64,000 bases of DNA. It comes from Deltaproteobacteria bacterium. GTDB taxonomy: Bacteria; Desulfobacterota; Desulfobacteria; Desulfobacterales; Desulfosarcinaceae. The position numbers and the translations under genes are program-made. Positions 26,200 to 35,185 of the stretch are shown here, piece by piece (the stretch's first letter is position 1; each line of letters opens with the position of its first letter). The stretch lies in NCBI GenBank assembly GCA_021824175.1, contig JAKALP010000031.1, forward strand, positions 1 through 64,000. The letters run 5' to 3'. The notes beneath the pieces were generated by a model that saw nothing but the letters and a program-made list of their open reading frames with translations, ran no database searches and had not been told where the DNA came from.

Positions 26200-26544
26200 A
26201 TGATTGAACGTTGTACCTTCGGAACCATGACCATTGACGGACGATTGTACATGACCGACCTGATGATCTTCCCGGACGGTCAGGTGGAAGAGGATTGGCG
26301 CCGGGCGGCCGGCCATGGCCTGACCGCCGACGATATCTCCGCTTTGATCGAAGCCCAACCGGAACTGATTGTGGCCGGCCTGGGCATGAACGGCCGGGTT
26401 CAGCCCCAGGATGATCTGAAGGCGGTGCTCGCCGATCACGGCATTGAGCTGATCGCCCAGCCCACCGAAGCCGCGGTCAAGACCTACAATGCGGCCAGAA
26501 AAGAGAGCAAAAATGTGGCCGGCTGTTTTCATTTAACCTGTTAA
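26200..26544 (+). CDS. Mth938/DUF498-like protein
   Basis: 114 residues beginning MIERCTFGTMTIDGRLY directly after AGGAGGAGGT. Matches the Mth938 fold: LMIFPDGQVEEDW, LIVAGLGMNGRVQP and IELIAQPTEAAVKTYN. Relatives include the human mitochondrial NDUFAF3-like proteins, but bacterial functions are unknown. An upstream open frame is ignored because the ribosome site fixes the start. RidA follows 18 bases later. Confidence 0.82.
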   Translation: MIERCTFGTMTIDGRLYMTDLMIFPDGQVEEDWRRAAGHGLTADDISALIEAQPELIVAGLGMNGRVQPQDDLKAVLADHGIELIAQPTEAAVKTYNAARKESKNVAGCFHLTC

Positions 26545-26562
26545 TTCCGTGGAGGCCAGTCA

Positions 26563-26946
26563 ATGTCTTCAACCACCCCCATTCAAACCCAGCAAGCCCC
26601 GGCGGCCATCGGCCCTTACGCCCAGGGGCGCGCCGGCGGCGGCCTGGTCTTTGTCAGCGGTCAGCTGGGCCTGGACCCGGCCACCGGCGATTTTCCTTCC
26701 GCTGAGCTGGAAGCTCAAACCCGCCAAGCCATGGCCAATCTCAAGGCAATTGTAGAAGCCGCCGGATGCACGCTCAATGATGTAGCGGCCGTGGATGTCT
26801 TCCTCACCGACATGGGCGATTTCGCCGCCTTCAACACCATCTACCAATCGTTCTTCGGCGATCACAAGCCGGCCCGGGCCGTGGTGGCAGTCAAAGCGCT
26901 GCCTAAGGGGGGGCGGGTGGAGATTAAGTGTTTGGCCGTCAGGTAA
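26563..26946 (+). CDS. ridA: RidA-family enamine/imine deaminase
   Basis: 127 residues. Family motifs APAAIGPYAQG, FVSGQLGLDPATGDF, NLKAIVEAAGCTLNDV (catalytic-trimer interface), VFLTDMGDFAAFN and the closing RAVVAVKALPKGGRVEIKCLA with the substrate-binding Arg. Hydrolyses reactive 2-aminoacrylate-type intermediates released by PLP enzymes. GGAGG precedes the ATG. Likely in one transcript with the Mth938-like gene. Confidence 0.92.
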   Translation: MSSTTPIQTQQAPAAIGPYAQGRAGGGLVFVSGQLGLDPATGDFPSAELEAQTRQAMANLKAIVEAAGCTLNDVAAVDVFLTDMGDFAAFNTIYQSFFGDHKPARAVVAVKALPKGGRVEIKCLAVR

Positions 26947-27181
26947 CGTTGATTCGTTGATTGGTTGATTCGTTATTCGTTGCTGAGGGATAGGCGCAAG
27001 TCGTTACTGATGCACAGCCTTGTGCTTGGTATTGGAGCCGATATTTAACGCCATGATTCCGGCGCCGAAGCCGAGTTAAACAACACTCTTAACCTACACT
27101 TCTGTGCGATAGCAACCATCAGCCAACTCAACGAATCAACGATTCAACGAATAACGAATCAACCAATCAACGAATAACGAA
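26945..27181. repeat. Inverted-repeat element, ATTCGTTGATT family
   Basis: A 30-bp perfect inverted repeat (26952-26981 and 27146-27175; begins ATTCGTTGATTGGTTGATTC) flanks about 165 bp of non-coding sequence between the convergent ridA and lyase genes. The element starts at the ridA stop. Related single strings occur at 29600 and 39026. Confidence 0.8.
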
Positions 27182-27183
27182 CC

Positions 27184-28929
27184 TCACATCGATATCGACC
27201 CCTCCCGAAACTCCGTCTTGCCGATCAGCACGTTGATCAGCACCGGCGTGCCTTGCCGGGCCGCCTGGCGGGCCGCCCTCAGGGTGGGCAGAATCTCGGC
27301 CTGGGTTTTGATGAGAAAGCCCTTGCCACCGAACCCTTCGGCCACCTTGTGATAATCGGTGGGCCGCAGGACCGTGCCCACCGCATCGTTCAAATACTTC
27401 ACCTGATCCCTGGCGATCTGGGCCCAGGCCGCATCGTTGCCCACCACTGCGATTACGGGCAGATGGTGGCGCACAAAGGTGTCGAACTCTTGCAAACTGT
27501 AACCAGCGGCGCCGTCACCATAGAGCAGCCATACTTCGGCCTCCGGGCGCACCAACTGCGCGCCCAGGGCAAAACCGCCGCCCACGCCCAAAGTGCCAAA
27601 AGCGCCGGGATCGAGCCAGCTCAAGGGTTTTCTGGGATGAAGAGTATAAGCGGCCGTGGCCACGAAATCGCCGCCGTCGCCAATGAGGATGGCATTGTCT
27701 TCGATGAACGCATCCATCTGTTTCAAGAAAGCGATGGGATTGACCCCCTGGACCGCGGCTTCGGCCATGGCATCGATTTCCATTTCCCGCTGGGAGTCGG
27801 TCAAACGCAGCGTTTCGGTCCACTCCCGCCAGCGCTCGGCCGAGGGCGGCAGACTTTGGGCCAAGGCGCATAAGGCATCGCAGGGGTCGGCCAGCAGCCC
27901 CACATTGGGCCTGCGGTTGAGAGTCAAATCATTTTTACTTCGATTGAGGCTGATCACCTTGGCGTCCGGCGCAAAGGAGCGGCCGTAATCCAGGCGGAAG
28001 TCGCACGGCATGCCGGCCAGAATCACCACGTCCGCGGTTTTCAGGGCCTTCCTGCGGTGGTGGCGCATCTGCAAGGGGTGGGCGCGGCCCATGAGCCCGC
28101 GGGCCATGCCGGCCAGATAGACCGGCGCCTGAAGGTGTGCCACGGCGGCGGCCAGTTCGTGTACCTTGTGGGGCTGCAGCATGACCTGGCTGCCGATGAT
28201 CAGCACCGGCCGCTGGGCTGCGGCCAAAACCCGCGCCGCGCTCTTAAGCTTGGCCGGTTGTAACTCGGGAGCAGTGACCTCCAGGGGCATGGGCGCCATC
28301 TCTTCAAAGTCGCACATGAACATGCGGTTCACGTGGCGCTGCAGGTAGAACTGGAACAGCTTGCTCTTGAGACCGCCCTGGTTGGCGGCCGCACCCGATT
28401 TGGCGCCGTACATCTCGCGCACCACCGTTTCGTTGTAAAGCAGATCGATGGGGCACTCCACGAAGACCGGCCCCGGCACATCCGAGCGCGCCACCCGCAG
28501 GGCATGCTCCAGCACCGGCACGATGTCGCAATTCTGGTTGATGGTCACCGCGATTTTGCAAATCGATTTGACCAGCGAGACCTGGTCGATATCCTGCAGC
28601 GAGCCCCGGCCCCTGATGATGGTGGCGGCAGCGCCGCCCAGCAGCAATACCGGCGAGTGGGCCATTTGGGCGTTCTTCAAGGCCGTGATGGCATTGGTGA
28701 CCCCCGGGCCGGCCGTCACAGCGGCCACACCCGGCAGGCCGGTCAGGCGCGCCACGGCATCGGCCGCAAAGACGGCGTCCACCTCGTGGCGCACATCGAT
28801 GACCTGCAGACCGGCCTGCTTGCAGCCCACCAGAATGGGCGCAATATGCCCGCCGCACAGCGTAAAGAGATGACCGATGCCATGATTCTTCAAAACATTC
28901 GCAATGACCTGGCCGCCGTTGAGTTCCAT
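27184..28929 (-). CDS. Thiamine-diphosphate lyase, ILVBL/HACL2-like
   Basis: 581 residues with the three-domain acetolactate-synthase fold. The N-terminal catalytic Glu is in [19 protein letters not shown]; the ThDP/Mg site is [18 protein letters not shown] followed by [11 protein letters not shown]. The C-terminal part ([32 protein letters not shown]) has the character of vertebrate ILVBL, now assigned as 2-hydroxyacyl-CoA lyase 2, rather than of IlvB; no small subunit is nearby. Cleavage of a 2-hydroxyacyl-CoA to formyl-CoA and a shortened aldehyde is a reasonable guess. GAGGAGG lies 7 bases before the ATG. Confidence 0.75.
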   Translation of the reverse strand: MELNGGQVIANVLKNHGIGHLFTLCGGHIAPILVGCKQAGLQVIDVRHEVDAVFAADAVARLTGLPGVAAVTAGPGVTNAITALKNAQMAHSPVLLLGGAAATIIRGRGSLQDIDQVSLVKSICKIAVTINQNCDIVPVLEHALRVARSDVPGPVFVECPIDLLYNETVVREMYGAKSGAAANQGGLKSKLFQFYLQRHVNRMFMCDFEEMAPMPLEVTAPELQPAKLKSAARVLAAAQRPVLIIGSQVMLQPHKVHELAAAVAHLQAPVYLAGMARGLMGRAHPLQMRHHRRKALKTADVVILAGMPCDFRLDYGRSFAPDAKVISLNRSKNDLTLNRRPNVGLLADPCDALCALAQSLPPSAERWREWTETLRLTDSQREMEIDAMAEAAVQGVNPIAFLKQMDAFIEDNAILIGDGGDFVATAAYTLHPRKPLSWLDPGAFGTLGVGGGFALGAQLVRPEAEVWLLYGDGAAGYSLQEFDTFVRHHLPVIAVVGNDAAWAQIARDQVKYLNDAVGTVLRPTDYHKVAEGFGGKGFLIKTQAEILPTLRAARQAARQGTPVLINVLIGKTEFREGSISM

Positions 28930-29028
28930 GGGGTGCCTCCTCGCAACGATGAGGATAAATAAGAAGACCAGCTACTCTTTTACAAATACGATGCCTTGTA
29001 GCTCCAGGAGAGCTTCAAACAGCGATGC

Positions 29029-29250
29029 TTAGGCCTCGAATTCGCTTCGAGCAACACCGCATTGACGAATAATGGACTGTAGGGTGCCCAAACGAAGCTC
29101 TGGGTGGTTTGGAACCGGAACAGTAATGGTGGTGTCAGGAAGTTTCTTTTGCATAACGACGTGGCTGCCACTTTGTCGGATTTGCGCAAAGCCATGGCGT
29201 GACAGAATTTCACAAACCTGTTTGCCCGAAAGAACGCGCAGCCTACCCAA
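29029..29250 (-). CDS. hicA: HicA-type mRNA interferase toxin
   Basis: 73 residues: LRVLSGKQVCEILSRHGF, IRQSGSHVVMQK with the catalytic His in GSH, and VPVPNHPELRLGTLQSIIRQ. The fold is a small dsRBD-like RNase. It starts at a TTG inside the last codons of hicB (8-base overlap), which the family pattern MG(R/K)L(R/K)VLSGK supports. Gene order is antitoxin first. Confidence 0.85.
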   Translation of the reverse strand: MGRLRVLSGKQVCEILSRHGFAQIRQSGSHVVMQKKLPDTTITVPVPNHPELRLGTLQSIIRQCGVARSEFEA

Positions 29251-29464
29251 TGGCGACCTCCATGCGGGTCACATACACTTCCTCATGCAGGCGTGCCTGA
29301 ATTTCCGTAGATGAAGCCGTTTCAAAAAAAAGCTCTATTGCCTCACGGAGATTGTCACGGGCTTCCTCAATGGTGTCTCCTTGACTGGCAATATCCAGTT
29401 CCGGGCATAAGGAGACGTAGCCATCGCCTTCGCGTTCAATAATTGCGGTGAATTGTCTTTGCAT
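29243..29464 (-). CDS. hicB: HicB-type antitoxin
   Basis: 73 residues from the ATG at 29464, with GGAG nine bases before it. Carries the HicB partial RNase-H-like fold: FTAIIEREGDGYVSLCPELD, ASQGDTIEEARDNLREAIEL. It lacks a long C-terminal DNA-binding domain, as in the short HicB type. Should bind and inhibit HicA. Confidence 0.87.
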   Translation of the reverse strand: MQRQFTAIIEREGDGYVSLCPELDIASQGDTIEEARDNLREAIELFFETASSTEIQARLHEEVYVTRMEVAIG

Positions 29465-29724
29465 CTCATTTCTCCAGTGCATCTTGCCTCGATTCGGAGG
29501 CTCAAACAAATCGGCGAAAAAAATGCCAAGTTATCAAAATTATATTGCCGTCTAGGGCGCTTGACAAGCATGATTGGTGGCTGATTGAGAATCATGACTT
29601 TTAATCACCAATCAACTAAATTGAACAATCAACCAATCCCCAATTTCCCCTTGCCTCATCCGCCCCCGACATGGATAATAGCTCCCATCTGCGGCCACCC
29701 CCCGGCCCCAACGGAGGATTCAGC

Positions 29725-31443
29725 GTGTACGAAAGCAAACCCTGGCTTAAATTCTACGGTGATGTGCCCGCATCCATCGATTATCCCCAGACGACCCTGT
29801 ACGAAGCCGTGGCTGACACCGCCGCCCAGTACCCCAAGGACATGGCTTACGATTTCTTGGGATTTACTTCCACCTATGAACGATTTCTGAGCGAAATCGA
29901 TCACTGCGCCAATGCCCTGGCCTCCATGGGCATGCAAAAAGGCGACGGCATCACCATTGCCATGCCCACCACGCCCCAGGGCATCATCTGCTTCTATGCC
30001 GCCAACAAGCTGGGCGCCGTGGCCAGCATGATCCACCCGCTCTCCACGGCCGCGGAGATCGAATTCTACCTTAATGTCAGCCGCGGCCGCTTTGCCCTGA
30101 CCATCGACGCTTTTTACTCCAAATTCAAGCAAGTCTGGCCGCGCACCGGCCTAAAGCGCCTGATCCTCACCAGGGTCACCGATTATTTACTTCCGATGAA
30201 AGCCATTGGCTTTTATCTTCAGAAGGGTCGCAAGATCCCCAAGGTGCCGGCGGACGACGGCGTGGTCTGGTGGAAGAAGATGATGCGCCAGCCCACTCCC
30301 GCCGCGCCCAAGGCCGCCATGGGCCCCCACGAGCTGGCCGTGATCATGTACAGCGGCGGCACCACCGGCAAACCCAAGGGCATCATGCTCTCCAACGCCA
30401 ATTTCATTGCCCAGGGATTGATGTGCGCCCACTGGGCCCACATGGACCGGGAGAGCGCCGTGCTGGCCATCCTGCCCATCTTCCACGGCTTCGGCCTGTG
30501 CGTGTGCATCAACGCCGCTTTCATGGGCGGCGGCAAATCACTGCTGGTGCCGACCTTCACGCCCGCCGAAGTGGCCAAGCTGGTGAAGAAAAAGCGGCCT
30601 TCCTTTGTCATTGGCGTGCCCACCCTCTTTGAGTCCCTGAGCCGCAATCCTCAATTTCAGAAAGCGGACCTGAGTTGTCTCAAAGCCACTTTTTGCGGCG
30701 GAGATTCACTTCCCCGAGCCGTCAAAGAACGCTTTGAAGAAGTGGTCCGGCGCCGGGGCGGCCACGTCAAGCTCCTGGAAGGCTACGGCTTGACCGAAGC
30801 AGTCTCCAGCATTATGGCCATTCCCATGCACGATTACCGCGAAGGCAGCATCGGCGTGCCCTTCCCGGACATGCTGGCCAAGATCGCCCGCATCGGAAGC
30901 GAAGAAGAAATGCCCATCGGCCAGGAAGGCGAAATCTGCCTCAGCGGCCCGTCCATCATGCTGGGCTATCTCGACCAACCCGAAGAGAGCGCCAAAGCCC
31001 TGCGCACCCACACCGACGGCCGCGTCTGGCTGCACACCGGCGACATCGGCACCATGGACGCCGACGGCTTTTTTTACTTCAAGCTGCGCCACAAACGCAT
31101 GATCAAATCCTCGGGCTTCAATGTCTACCCGGCCCAGGTGGAAGAACATTTGCGCAAACATCCCCAGGTGGCAGAGGCCTGCGTCATCGGCGTGCCCGAT
31201 CCCCAGCAGGTGGAACGAGTCAAGGCCTTCGTGGTGCTCAAGGACACCTCCCAAGCCGGAGCCGCCATGGAACAAGCGCTCATCGCCCACTGCCGCAAAG
31301 ACTTGATCAAGTGGAGCTGCCCCAGGGAAGTAGAATTCCGGCGCTCCCTGCCGCAGACCATGGTGGGCAAGGTGGCGTTTAAAGTGCTGCAGGATGAAGA
31401 GATCAATCGGATGCATGTAGAACAGCAAATGGAAAAAGCATGA
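29725..31443 (+). CDS. AMP-forming acyl-CoA synthetase
   Basis: 572 residues from a GTG start that follows GGAGG by 7 bases; an ATG 18 codons upstream has no ribosome site. Adenylate-forming motifs: P-loop MYSGGTTGKPKGIML, EGYGLTEAVSS, LHTGDIGTMDADGFFYF, and the C-terminal hinge and Lys region KSSGFNVYPAQVEEHL. Activates a carboxylic acid to its CoA ester; the acid is unknown, but medium- or long-chain or aromatic acids are typical for this branch. Its last codons overlap the activase start by 4 bases (ATGA). Confidence 0.9.
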   Translation: MYESKPWLKFYGDVPASIDYPQTTLYEAVADTAAQYPKDMAYDFLGFTSTYERFLSEIDHCANALASMGMQKGDGITIAMPTTPQGIICFYAANKLGAVASMIHPLSTAAEIEFYLNVSRGRFALTIDAFYSKFKQVWPRTGLKRLILTRVTDYLLPMKAIGFYLQKGRKIPKVPADDGVVWWKKMMRQPTPAAPKAAMGPHELAVIMYSGGTTGKPKGIMLSNANFIAQGLMCAHWAHMDRESAVLAILPIFHGFGLCVCINAAFMGGGKSLLVPTFTPAEVAKLVKKKRPSFVIGVPTLFESLSRNPQFQKADLSCLKATFCGGDSLPRAVKERFEEVVRRRGGHVKLLEGYGLTEAVSSIMAIPMHDYREGSIGVPFPDMLAKIARIGSEEEMPIGQEGEICLSGPSIMLGYLDQPEESAKALRTHTDGRVWLHTGDIGTMDADGFFYFKLRHKRMIKSSGFNVYPAQVEEHLRKHPQVAEACVIGVPDPQQVERVKAFVVLKDTSQAGAAMEQALIAHCRKDLIKWSCPREVEFRRSLPQTMVGKVAFKVLQDEEINRMHVEQQMEKA

Positions 31444-32207
31444 TCACAGCAGGCATCGACATCGGCTCCATCAGCGCCAAAGCAGCGCTGATCAAAGGCA
31501 AAAAGATTCTCACCACCAGCGTGATTCTGACCGGCTACAATGCGCGCAATGCCGGACAGCAAGTATTTGACCAGGCCCTGACCCAGGCCGGCCTCAGCGC
31601 CAGTCAGGTGGAGAAGATCGTGGCCACGGGCTACGGCCGCAACAGTATCGACTTCGCCCACAAAAGCGTCACCGAAATCACCTGCCACGCGGCCGGCGCC
31701 TATTTCATCGATCCCGCCATCCGCGCCATCATCGACATCGGCGGCCAGGACAGCAAAGCCATGGTGCTGGACGACCAGGGCAAGGTCAAGGATTTTGCCA
31801 TGAACGACAAATGCGCGGCCGGCACCGGCCGCTTCCTGGAAGTCATGGCCCGAGCCTTGGAAGTAGATCTGGACGCCTTTGGCCAACTCTCCCTGACCGC
31901 CCAAAAAGCCGCTACCATCAGCAGCCTGTGCACCGTCTTCGCCGAATCGGAAGTCATTTCGCTGATCGCCAGAGGTGAAAAGCGCGAGAACATCATTGCC
32001 GGCATCCACGCCTCCATCGCCGCCCGCGTCATCTCCATGGCCAAACGCATCAGCATCCGCCCGCCCATCATGATGACCGGCGGCGTGGCCAAAAACATCG
32101 GCGTCGTCAAAGCCCTGGAAGAAAAACTCTCCGCCAAGCTCCAGGTCTCCCAACACGCCCAACTCACCGGCGCCATCGGCGCGGCTTTGATAGCGGCCGC
32201 GATTTAG
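31440..32207 (+). CDS. 2-hydroxyacyl-CoA dehydratase activase (BadF/HgdC family)
   Basis: 255 residues. ASKHA ATPase motifs: GIDIGSISAKAALI, VATGYGRNSI, IIDIGGQDSKAMVLD, and GVAKNIG. The cluster ligands are the Cys in MNDKCAAGTGRF and in SLCTVFAESEV, which bind one [4Fe-4S] across a homodimer. Such activases inject an electron into 2-hydroxyacyl-CoA dehydratases or benzoyl-CoA-type reductases at the cost of ATP. No dehydratase subunit lies next to it. Translational coupling to the acyl-CoA synthetase suggests a shared CoA-ester pathway. Confidence 0.9.
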   Translation: MITAGIDIGSISAKAALIKGKKILTTSVILTGYNARNAGQQVFDQALTQAGLSASQVEKIVATGYGRNSIDFAHKSVTEITCHAAGAYFIDPAIRAIIDIGGQDSKAMVLDDQGKVKDFAMNDKCAAGTGRFLEVMARALEVDLDAFGQLSLTAQKAATISSLCTVFAESEVISLIARGEKRENIIAGIHASIAARVISMAKRISIRPPIMMTGGVAKNIGVVKALEEKLSAKLQVSQHAQLTGAIGAALIAAAI

Positions 32208-32814
32208 CGGGACAAAGTTATGGCACCTATTAATTATCTGAAAATATACACAAATATTGACATAAAATCCGCATTCGAACTAACACGTTCACAGTTCCGC
32301 CCGAAGATTCAAGTGTTATTTACCAACCTCCCATCAAAAAAAGCTGCTGTTTTCAGCCAAATTGAAATGGAAGAATAAAAATTTTAGATCACCGTTAATT
32401 TGGCAAACAACGGGCTTTATTCAAGCCTTCCCACCTATGCCTTAAAAAACCCAATCCAATTGACTGAGCGAAGCGATTCCTTTGCTCGCGGCGGGTGCCT
32501 TACGACTTCATCACCGCAGCCGCGCGAGCGCGCGAATTCGGAAGCCCAGGTGCAATGAAGTGGGCGGAATGGCTCCAAACCGGCCGCGCAAGCAAGAAGT
32601 GAGAGTGAAGAGATCAATTTCTATAATTCAAATCACGATTCGAGGCCGCCATTTATTCATACCAAATCACCGGATTCCACCGGTCATAAGAGTTCAAAAT
32701 ACTTCTCGCCCAAAGACACAAAGCCACGAAGATTTTGGATTCATCTTCGTGGCTTTGTGTCTTTGTTCAAAAAAATCAAATCACCAGAATATTCAGATCA
32801 AGAAACCCTGCCGA
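32208..32814. other. Gene-free stretch between convergent genes with a strong hairpin
   Basis: No gene supported in 607 bases. The stretch 32460-32620 has high GC and repeated GCGCG strings and may be a decayed repeat. A 23-bp perfect hairpin lies at 32711-32765. Confidence 0.6.
32711..32765. terminator. Perfect 23-bp hairpin between convergent genes
   Basis: Arms CAAAGACACAAAGCC... (32711-32733) and its exact complement (32743-32765) enclose a 9-base loop. It lies 50 bases from the end of the GH54 gene and belongs to the interspersed AAAGACACAAAGCCACGAAG repeat type, a relic of which is near 59931. It may stop transcription from both sides, but a T run is lacking. Confidence 0.5.
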
Positions 32815-34677
32815 TCAATTACCGCAGCCGCTGCTGGAGCTTGTGCTGGTGCTGGAACTCGTGCTGCTGGTGCTGCATCCGCTGCTGCTACTGGTGCTAC
32901 TGGTACTGCTCGTACTGCTCGTACTGCTGGTGCTGCTGGTGCTGCTGGTACTGCTACTGCTGCTACTGCTGCTTCCGCTGTATAGGCCGCTGACTTCCGA
33001 TGCGCTCAAGGCGCGATTGTAGATGCGGAAGTCGTCCACCTGGCCATCCAGATAGGGATCAGCGCTGTACTGCGAGCGTCCGATCCAGTTTTGGCTGGTG
33101 TTGCCCAGAGCAGAAGGACTGATAGTCAGGCTGGTGTTCGTCCCTACAATCGTGCCGTTGACATACAGCGTGCCGGCATTACCCGCTTTGGTTACGGCCA
33201 CATGGGTCCAGGCACCAGTCGGCAAGGCTGAGCTGCCGGTGATCTGCTGCTCGCTGCTGCTGCTGTTGCCGCTGGTGGTGATGGCAAAACGAACCGCATT
33301 GGTCGCGCCGTTCTGCGGGGTCAGGAACATGTTGACCGAGGTGTCCATGCCGAAGTCAAACACACGCGCCCAGCTGGTAATCGTATCCAGTTTCACCCAG
33401 GTAGCGATGGTGAAATCGCTCAGCCCGCTCACAAAGCCGGCTGGGAAGCTGACGTACTGGCTGGACCCGCTCAGGTTGATGGCCTGGCCGATCTTGCCGC
33501 TGGTATAGGTTGCGCCGGTCACGGTGCCGTTGGCGCTGCTGGCGCTGCCGCTATCGTTGGCATTGCCGTCGAAGGTGTACTGATGCACCGGGTTCAGGGA
33601 CGGCGTTGGGGTGGGAGTTGGGCTGCCGTTGCCGTAACCGGCAGCCACGATGTTGGCCTGTATGGAATTTTCAGTGGCATTGGAAGGGTAACCGGAGGTC
33701 ATGGCACCTTCAAAGAAAGACCCGGCCGCGCTGTTGCTGTTGTCGCCGCCGATGCCCAGGATGATGGCGCCTTCCTTGTGCATGGGATTGTAGCCGGAGG
33801 TGGTGGGACGCGCGCCATCGTACATGGTGGTCAGGATGCCGGATTGGGCGTTGCCGGCCCGGATGGCAAAGTGGCTCGGCTCGCCCTTGAGGATCGTCGT
33901 GACGTAGTCGTAGGTTATGGACGAGTTGCTGTTGTTAACCAGGCTTCCTCCGGCAAAGAGACCATTTTCAAGATCGGCCATCACCCAGGGGCCGCTGCCG
34001 GAACCGTGACCCCAAACAGTGCAATTGCCAAAGTAGATGGCTTCCATGTGGCCGTTGCCGTTGTCCAGGTTGTTGGTCTCGGCGTTGCCGTAGTCGAAGC
34101 AGCACTGGTTGTTGTAGTGCTTGCCGCTCAACACGGCGTACATGCCTTCGGCCTGGTCGCCGGTGGCGATGCCCGAGGTGGCGTTGTTGCGGTAGCCGAT
34201 GCCGGGCGACACGTAGACCCCGTACACTTTATGTCCGCTGACGGTCAATGGCAGTGCCGTGGCGTTGGCGGGCTTGTCCGCGCCGCCGACGCCGCCGGCG
34301 GGCGCGGGGGTGAGGTGATTGCCCCGGCCGGACTGGTCGTAGATGATGGTGATGGTGCAGGTGGTCCCGGAACAGAACGTATCTTGGGCCGCGGCGTTGG
34401 CGAAACCGCCCGCCTCCAGGGTTCCGATGTCGGTGGTCTGGCTATTGGACGCGCGCTTGACCTGGTAGAGCCTCCCGCTGTAGCTGCCGTAAAGGGCGCG
34501 CACGGTGCTGTGCGCGGCCACACAGGGCGTGCCGCCGGAAGCATAGATATCGCAAGGACCGGTTCCGGCCGCAAAGAGTGGTTGCCGGCCGCCGCTTAAA
34601 AGCACCAGGGCCGCGGCGAGCAATACGAGGAACGCCCCAGAACTCTTTGAAAAATAGGAATCGATGGCCAGACGCAT
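32815..34677 (-). CDS. Secreted GH54-type alpha-L-arabinofuranosidase with LamG domain
   Basis: 620 residues from the ATG at 34677 (AAGGAG upstream). Signal peptide to about residue 37. Residues 40-348 are a GH54 catalytic domain: GPCDIYASGGTPCVAAHSTV at its start, the putative nucleophile Glu237 in MADLENGLFAGG and acid Asp312 in GIGGDNSN, 75 residues apart as in the fungal AbfB enzymes. A Pro/Thr linker leads to a LamG-like domain (362-565) in place of the fungal CBM42. The tail is a Ser/Thr repeat of about 55 residues with two Gly-Cys pairs. Should release arabinose from hemicellulose. Unusual for the inferred organism. Confidence 0.82.
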   Translation of the reverse strand: MRLAIDSYFSKSSGAFLVLLAAALVLLSGGRQPLFAAGTGPCDIYASGGTPCVAAHSTVRALYGSYSGRLYQVKRASNSQTTDIGTLEAGGFANAAAQDTFCSGTTCTITIIYDQSGRGNHLTPAPAGGVGGADKPANATALPLTVSGHKVYGVYVSPGIGYRNNATSGIATGDQAEGMYAVLSGKHYNNQCCFDYGNAETNNLDNGNGHMEAIYFGNCTVWGHGSGSGPWVMADLENGLFAGGSLVNNSNSSITYDYVTTILKGEPSHFAIRAGNAQSGILTTMYDGARPTTSGYNPMHKEGAIILGIGGDNSNSAAGSFFEGAMTSGYPSNATENSIQANIVAAGYGNGSPTPTPTPSLNPVHQYTFDGNANDSGSASSANGTVTGATYTSGKIGQAINLSGSSQYVSFPAGFVSGLSDFTIATWVKLDTITSWARVFDFGMDTSVNMFLTPQNGATNAVRFAITTSGNSSSSEQQITGSSALPTGAWTHVAVTKAGNAGTLYVNGTIVGTNTSLTISPSALGNTSQNWIGRSQYSADPYLDGQVDDFRIYNRALSASEVSGLYSGSSSSSSSSTSSTSSTSSTSSTSSTSSTSSSSGCSTSSTSSSTSTSSSSGCGN

Positions 34678-34851
34678 GGGTGTCTCCTTTTTGACTTGGT
34701 CGCGGCGGGGGAGGCGGGGACTGGGATTACAATTGGTAACAGTATTCATAAATCTAAATCATCCATAACACAATTGGGAGCTGTCCCGTTTTTTAAGGGC
34801 AAAATCCCTATGGCTATAAAAGGCCGATCAATAAATTTCGGAAGGAGATCC

Positions 34852-34971
34852 ATGTATTTGAGGGCACGGGGTTTTTCTATCAAAGGCGCGCATTCCCGCG
34901 AAGATGGGAAAAAGGCTATTCCGCTGGGTGCCCGCCGCAGTTTATCCCGAATTTATGCAGGACGGGCATGA
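34852..34971 (+). CDS. Short open frame with strong ribosome site, interrupted by a repeat
   Basis: 39 codons starting MYLRARGFSIKG after GGAAGGAG. From residue 13 on the frame is encoded by the CATTCCCGCG palindromic repeat, giving HSREDGKKA and a stop. This looks like the 5' end of a former gene cut by the repeat. Whether it is expressed is unknown. Confidence 0.25.
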   Translation: MYLRARGFSIKGAHSREDGKKAIPLGARRSLSRIYAGRA

Positions 34972-34993
34972 CGGAAGAAACGCCCAATACCTA

Positions 34994-35185
34994 AGATAAT
35001 TGAGGAGTCGGGGAGTTTTTCGGCAGCGTCTGATTCGATTTTTAGCACAGCCAAAGGCGTTGGGCCTCGGCAGCGGTTGGCCCCTGCATCTGCATGTCAA
35101 GCGCCGCTGAGGCCAACGCCGGCAGGCAGCACGGCGAGCCGTTAGGGGTGTCTTGAAAAAACTCCCCGACCCCTCAGATAATTGA
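34994..35185. mobile_element. MITE-like element flanked by a 10-bp direct repeat
   Basis: AGATAATTGA occurs at 34994-35003 and again at 35176-35185, like a target-site duplication. Inside, 19-bp inverted repeats (35002-35020 and 35157-35175; GAGGAGTCGGGGAGTTTTT with one mismatch) enclose about 136 bp, which itself contains a second hairpin around GGCGTTGGGCCTC. No coding capacity. It ends 58 bases before vapB-2. Confidence 0.65.

Noticed and set aside
32435-32617. Minus-strand frame of 60 codons (MISSLSLLACAAGLEPF)
   Set aside because: Looks like a signal peptide at first, but the rest is repeat-like GC-rich sequence without ribosome site.
33510-34599. Long plus-strand frames opposite the GH54 gene
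   Set aside because: Low-complexity translations without ribosome sites, antisense to a gene with clear domain content.
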